A DNA stretch of 64,000 nucleotides from Thysanoteuthis rhombus (Eukaryota > Mollusca > Cephalopoda > Oegopsida > Thysanoteuthidae), in the NCBI GenBank assembly GCA_963457665.1, contig OY735237.1:8897914-8961913 (forward strand). The letters run 5' to 3'. Below, piece after piece: positions 59,011-64,000 of the stretch. Every line of letters begins with the position of its first letter. Position 1 is the first letter of the stretch. The notes under the pieces are model-generated. The model saw nothing but the letters and a program-made list of their open reading frames with translations. It ran no database searches and was not told the origin of the DNA. Position numbers and translations under genes: made by a program.

Positions 59011-61093
59011 ATGAATACTGCAAAAAGATATACAGTTAATTAATGGAAAGACAGAATTAAAAAAAATATCTTGAAAAATGTCCAGCAGATTTTTTAGTAG
59101 ATACAAAATACAAAAAGTGTACAGTGTGTTTTAATTAAAAGAAGCATCTTTCCCAACAGAAAATATTGTAGCTTTTTTTTATATTTCTCATTTTTCGATT
59201 CAGAGTCAATTTCGAAAAAAACAGTCCACAAAATCGAATGAAACCATATTGTCTACATAAATACTTTTTAGTTGATAATATTCTACAATCTTTCTCCTTA
59301 TTAATAAGTGAAAGATTGCTACGATAAAATTGGTAGATTACAAGTTCCAGACGTTTTTATTAACATATGACACTTTTTGTCAAAAGTCTGTGATAGTTGC
59401 TATGTTAAAAATATAGATGCATTTATAATTTCCAAAAACTTTTACGTTTTGATTATACGGTACAGTGTATTTTCTATGATGCGTTTTTTTTTTCATTTTG
59501 CAATGCGTTGGGAAACTCCCAAAAATATTCCCATTAAATCATTCATGACTGAACCGCAAATTATTGAAACTGCGAATGGAAAACCAACGAATGGTAAACG
59601 ATCAGAACTGCCAATTCTCGTAGTTCTGTCGTGCGTCACACGATTTTGACTTCGATCTCAAGATTCCGTATCCATTTCACACGGTTCTTTTTAACATTTT
59701 TGTAGTTAACTTCCAAGAACTACAATTTCAAAACAGTTTTGACAACTTTTGATCAGTGTTGTGAACGGTTGATTTTTTAAAAACATTCTTCCATTTACAT
59801 TTACATTACAAGTATCATTGTTGCCTTTTTTCCTATTTGTTGTTTGAATAAGTTGTATGACTCAGCTGAGAGATTTGAGATCAAGGTTTGAGATCCGGTG
59901 TCTCAAATGGCAACCAGATGATAATTTTATGAAACAAGTCCAGGATACAACAGTCGACTATAACAATGCTCATAAGAATTGATACTTTGATACAAGTATT
60001 GACGTTTATGGAAGAATTAATTGTGATTTACTTATCCTTTTACTTTTTTAGCATCACCAAAGAATCTCAAGATTTTTTTTTATTTGGTAGGTTGGCTGGT
60101 CTGAGGGGTAACTATATAAGTGGGAAAAGCTATCCATATTACGCTGATCATTGCAATCCCCATCGTGAAATTTATTTTTGAGCTGATATTATGGTAAAGT
60201 TATCCATAAGATTAGTCAGCGTGTCAGATGTTTGGACCGAGGGCACAATTTCAGTGCTTGTCATGGGCGACGTGTTCCCTAAATATACACTTGAATGGGA
60301 TATTTTCAAAGAAATAGTTTAGTTATGATGCAATTATGTTACAAATGAAAAGTATAATTTTTTATCAACCTTATCAGTTTTGGCATTACAGTTGTTTCTT
60401 GACTTACGACCAACGTGACTTGCGGCCATCCGTACATACGACCAAAATACATGGATATAAAACTCGTGTAAATATAGAAATTAAGCTTAAAAACTGGAAA
60501 ATATGAGTAAATATAAATAAATTGCTTCGTCGTATGTGTGTTTTAAAAGCTATCTAAGTGGAAGACTGGAAGACGATTACGCTTGTATATTAAGAATTTA
60601 TACATACTACGTAGACACCAAAAAGATTATTCTTGGTTGTACGTGTGTATGAGATTACATGAGAGATTTTAGAGGCATTTATATATGCAAGTACATGAAA
60701 AATTGCCACCTTATCTCCTCTATTCCTCTACAATCTAACAGAATGACATTGAAAACAATCGTATTTTAACAAATGAATCATGATAGTAACAATAAAATGA
60801 TATTTCTCCGACTTCTGACCATTTTAAGACACAGCTTGCTTGTCCGAATGAAACCCGGTCGTAATTCGGCGAGCAGGTGTATATATGTGCAACTAAACGT
60901 TGTTTTTAAAACCCATTTCCATATGACTCGAAGGACGATTTAAAAGGACGATAGCCTTAACCATTAAGGAAAATAAGCACATTAAAAAGACATTAAGAGA
61001 GAAAAAAGCACCAAAGGCCTCCTGCCGTTTCCTGCGTTGGATTATGATGTTGTTTAAATTGTTTAGCATGAAAATTTAAATTTAAAATTTACT
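59011..61093. other. no gene recognised
   Basis: Short frames only. A segment at 60230-60265 (GACCGAGGGCACAATTTCAG) resembles 7738-7765 and 61680-61710 and may be a short dispersed repeat. Confidence 0.4.
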
Positions 61094-61460
61094 TCGCCAT
61101 CACAGCTAATAATAGAACAAATTACAATTCATATAAAAAAAATTCTATTGAAGAGTAAATATGGTCAGAATAAAATCTGTTTATGACATCACTGGCGCTT
61201 TACGTTCAAAAACATCTAATAAAGACTAAAAGAAAATATCTGGTGAATTTAGATGCTATAGATAAACCCGTCAAAATAAGAACCCCAAAACTTTTTCTCA
61301 AAAAAACAAATGATTTATACTAACTTTCAAGTCTGTAAACAAAACGGTATGGCCAGGAATGCTGGAACGTGCAAACACATAAATACACAAACACATAAAC
61401 ACTCGAACGCATAAAAAAGGATGGATCCTTTCGACATCGTTGATGACGACTGTTGTTCAA
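61094..61460 (+). mobile_element. family-B MITE-like element
   Basis: Starts TCGCCATCACAGCTAATAA, carries TGACATCACTGGCG and GGTATGGCCAGGAATGCTGG, and ends GATGACGACTGTTGTTCAA. More deleted internally than the other copies. Confidence 0.65.
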
Positions 61461-61774
61461 TTTTTTCTTTTATATGTATAGTTAATTCAAACATTCAAAT
61501 GATCCAATCGTCAACCCAAATGCTATTGTAGAAAACTTGTCATTACGCAAGAATGAGTTTCGTTGGTAAATCTTTGGTTTAGTGAAGTAGTATATTTTTG
61601 TGTTTCAAATAAACATAATCTTCATTTCTTCAGTAATGTTTTCAATTTTGAAAATATTGTCAGTTATGCAATGCTAGGACCGAGGTCGGGGCACCATTTT
61701 GGGGCTGTGATCAGGGTATCAAGCAGCATTCACCCGGCCCGGGTGGATGAATATTCATTTTGATCATTCCCATT

Positions 61775-61878
61775 GATTCTATTAAACGCCTAATGAACTA
61801 AATGAAGAGAGCAAGAAATCGGTCTCCACATGAACTTCAGCAAGACGAAGTTCATGTGCAACAACCACAATTTTCCCA
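61775..61878 (+). mobile_element. short internal RTE-like fragment
   Basis: It reads the thumb segment (ELNEESKKSVSTxTSARRS-type, with TGAACTTCAGCAAGACGAAG) that is also present at 62490. It is cut off where a family-A repeat begins. Confidence 0.65.
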
Positions 61879-62365
61879 AATCCCCCTTTAAGTAAGTTTT
61901 TAATAGGGATGATCAATTTACACTGTAATTTTTAGCTTAATTGGTGTCTTTTTGCACCCATTTGTTTTGTTTTTTGAGAATTCAGATTTTTTAGTGATCA
62001 TCATTATCATCAACATCATCATCCACCTTTTAGCGTCTGTTGTTGGACATAGACTTTCCTCAAGATTTACCTGACCTCTCTATCATGGGCATCGCGGGGC
62101 CAGTGATTTCTTAATTTATCTAGCTCGTCACGCCATCTTACTTTCTGTCGGCTACAATTTCGACTATGATCTCTGGGGATCCACAATGTGAGTTGTGATG
62201 TCCACCGGTTGTCTGATATGACTACCCAACAACAGGCGTGAAAAGTAAGTGATTCATTGATCACCCTTTTTTTCAATTATTTTAATTGATAACCCCAGCA
62301 CCCTGCTGCTGAAAAATGTTAGTCATGTGGCAGTTTCTATTGAGTGAATAACCAGAATATTTCCA
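61878..62365 (+). repeat. family-A repeat split by a minus-strand RTE fragment
   Basis: The left part (61878-62000) and right part (62219-62365, ending TTCTATTGAGTGAATAACC) match the family on both sides of the insertion. Confidence 0.65.
62000..62218 (-). mobile_element. RTE-like 3' fragment splitting a family-A repeat
   Basis: The minus-strand 3' end (tail CATCATTATCATCAACATC on the left, TCTGGGGATCC block inside) interrupts a family-A copy. That copy's left part ends with TTTTTTAGTGATCA and resumes at 62219 with the usual following sequence. Confidence 0.75.
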
Positions 62366-62429
62366 CGTCATGGGAAGTCATTGACTCTATGAACAATTAT
62401 GTTTTTATTGCCGCAGTATCTTTATTAGA

Positions 62430-63165
62430 GATTAGTTTGGAAGAGCTTGATGAACTAAAAGAAGAGGGCAACAAAGTCTGCCTATAAATGAACTTCAGCA
62501 AGACGAAGATCATTTGCAACAACCACATTGGAGATAAAAACAATAAGATCAAAATCGAGGACGCAGAACTGGAGGAAGTAGATCACTACATCTACCTAGG
62601 ACAACGAATCTCCATGAGGCCCTTAAAGGAAGTCAAGCAAAGAATCACCCTAAGATGGCAAGCCTTTGGCAGAGCAAGCACAACCTTCAAAAACAACAAG
62701 ATCCCATTAATCCTAAAAAGAAGTGTATACAACCAATGCATCCTCTCAATAGTCGCTTATGGAGCTGAAACATGGAACCTAACCAAGAGACAGATCTGCA
62801 AATTGAGAATCATGCAACGTACACATGAAAGAATTATTTTGGGCCTCACATTGCGAGACCACAAGACAGCACAGTACATCCAGAAGAAGACAAGAGTCAG
62901 GGAGATCATAGAATCAATTAAAAATCTCAAATGGCAGTGGGCTGGCCATGTTGCAAGAATGGCAGACAACCGATGGACATTGCAACTCACGATATGGATC
63001 CCCAGAGATAACATACACAACCAAAGCCGGCAAAATACAAGAGGGAGAGATGAACTGAACTAATTTAGAAAATACTGGCCCCGCGACGCCCACGATGGAG
63101 AAGTGTGGCGAATCCTGGGGAAGGTCTATGTCCAACGATGGACGTTAAAATACTGATGATCATCA
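62430..63165 (+). mobile_element. RTE-like non-LTR retrotransposon, best preserved 3' fragment
   Basis: This is a 5'-truncated LINE copy covering the thumb and C-terminal part of reverse transcriptase. An open frame of 191 codons runs from 62488 to 63063 (MNFSKTKIICNN, DHYIYLGQRIS, RRSV-like linker, YGAETWNLTK, then WQWAGHVARMADNRWT). A further frame-related segment (LDELKEEGNK) lies just upstream behind a stop. After the coding part come the family's conserved 3' end (GCGACGCCC.CGATGG, GGGGAAGGTCTATGTCCAAC) and a tail of TGATCATCATCATC type. Short (ATG)n-like tails are typical of RTE-clade elements. The clade is inferred from these motifs; membership in the non-LTR class is solid. Confidence 0.85.
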
Positions 63166-63763
63166 TCATCATGATTTGCATAAAGCTTTTTTTCTGTTCT
63201 GGAAACGGGGATGACTACAATCTAACTTCAATTGAAGAAATCCCTTTTCGTGTTTCCCTGTCTCTGTCAGTATGCTTTTCTATCTTGATGTACAGTGAAT
63301 GGATTAGTTGTGATTGGATTAAAATGGAAGATAACGGTAAGACTAGAGATAAGCGTGTATTCAGTTTTAAAAAACATACGTTTAATGCTGCATTGTGAGT
63401 AGGTAAGTGACGTAATTGTCTCTTGGCGGTATCATTCAGACGTATTTAGCAGCAGCAGTCTCACTGGTTAGTAGGAGCATTGATATGATTATATAATACA
63501 TCTTTCGTCTTCCGTTTCTATGAATACTCAACTTTCACTTTCGATCCTTGGAATTATCTAAATTTAGATATAACACATCTAAATTGACCACACTGAAGAA
63601 ACATAACCGAAATATTTCGAAGCCGTAGTTTTGTAAGCAGTAATAAAATATTGCTTTACAACAATACTTGTAAGCCGAATTCGCTGCACTTCCATATTCT
63701 ATTTTGCTGACTCCTCATGAAAGATCAACCCACGTTTGGGGAAATACAATGGAACATTAAAGA
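63166..63763. other. possible upstream region or 5' UTR of the right-edge exon
   Basis: No repeat recognised. It becomes less AT-rich toward 63764. No TATA box or initiator could be assigned. Confidence 0.3.
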
Positions 63764-63931
63764 ATGCCTACGAATTCACTCTCATTGTTTTCGGGTAATT
63801 TGCAAGGCAGTAACGTGATGAGTCAGAAAAATGACCAGGTGGCAAATGGAAGCGCAGCGAATTTGGTGTCGCTCAAGACAGATTCGGGAAATGAATGTCT
63901 CTGCCTGAGAGATTCAGGTCAGAAAATATAG
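63764..63931 (+). CDS. candidate 5' coding exon running off the right edge
   Basis: I do not recognise this protein. An ATG at 63764, with an in-frame TAA two codons upstream and A at -3, opens 55 codons to TAG at 63931. The peptide begins MPTNSLSLFSGNLQGSN, continues MSQKNDQVANGSAANLVS and then LKTDSGNECLCLRDSG. The composition (S, N, G, D rich) resembles the disordered N terminus of a regulatory protein. The stretch is visibly GC-richer than the preceding 600 bases. A possible but weak donor (CAG/GTCAGA) lies at about 63917, which would remove the stop and join a next exon beyond 64000. If it is not spliced, it is a 55-residue ORF with no family support. The call rests on composition and frame only. 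Confidence 0.3.
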   Translation: MPTNSLSLFSGNLQGSNVMSQKNDQVANGSAANLVSLKTDSGNECLCLRDSGQKI

Positions 63932-64000
63932 CAGTGGATGGGATGCATCGGGTGCGTTGCATTTAAATTCAGGTTTAAGTACCGGAAAACCCTGACTTTG

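Noticed and set aside
59377-59649. Plus-strand frame of 90 codons
   Set aside because: The last third looks protein-like, but there is no splice support, GC rise or family match.

Overview
This window reads as nuclear DNA of an animal, most likely an invertebrate. It is strongly AT-rich and has spliced exons, non-LTR retrotransposon fragments, tRNA- and 5S-derived SINEs, Tc1, mariner and possible piggyBac remnants, and long microsatellites. There are no operons, ribosome binding sites or other prokaryotic features. I cannot name the species. Many short terminal-repeat families and RTE-type fragments suggest a repeat-rich, large-intron genome such as a mollusc's, but that is a weak inference.

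Left third (1-16.1 kb). The one securely identified gene is STUB1 (CHIP, an E3 ubiquitin ligase) on the plus strand. Only its last coding exon is visible (15229-15354), followed by a short 3' UTR with two overlapping AATAAA signals. I could not find the exon carrying the first half of the U-box, or any TPR exon, in 1-15228. The last intron is therefore probably at least 15 kb. It contains repeats, including a 40-bp minisatellite with ten copies that ends about 0.3 kb before the exon.

Middle (16.1-40.4 kb). This is repeat-dominated sequence: a broken Tc1-like transposase, a 375-bp mariner deletion derivative with TA target duplication, a 5S rRNA-derived SINE, three copies of a tRNA-Val(CAC)-derived SINE, several copies of two unclassified dispersed families (called A and B here), fold-back elements, and a 640-bp TA/CATA tract.

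Right third (40.4-64 kb). A compact two-exon minus-strand candidate gene at 40559-40880 would encode a 78-residue protein with two membrane segments. It has an 85-nt intron with GT-AG ends, an in-phase join and an AATAAA signal, but I do not recognise the family. Next come many fragments of one RTE-like retrotransposon with (ATG)n tails, a 368-bp GAA polypurine tract, and a large inverted duplication (about 45.97-46.77 kb against 55.33-56.13 kb) built around a 380-bp element with terminal inverted repeats (called P here). At the right edge, a GC-richer open stretch (63764-63931) may be the first coding exon of a gene that runs out of the window.

Apart from STUB1, nothing here can be tied into a pathway. 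The genes do not form a functional cluster. The main story is layered transposon insertion, whose order can be read from empty sites and target duplications.
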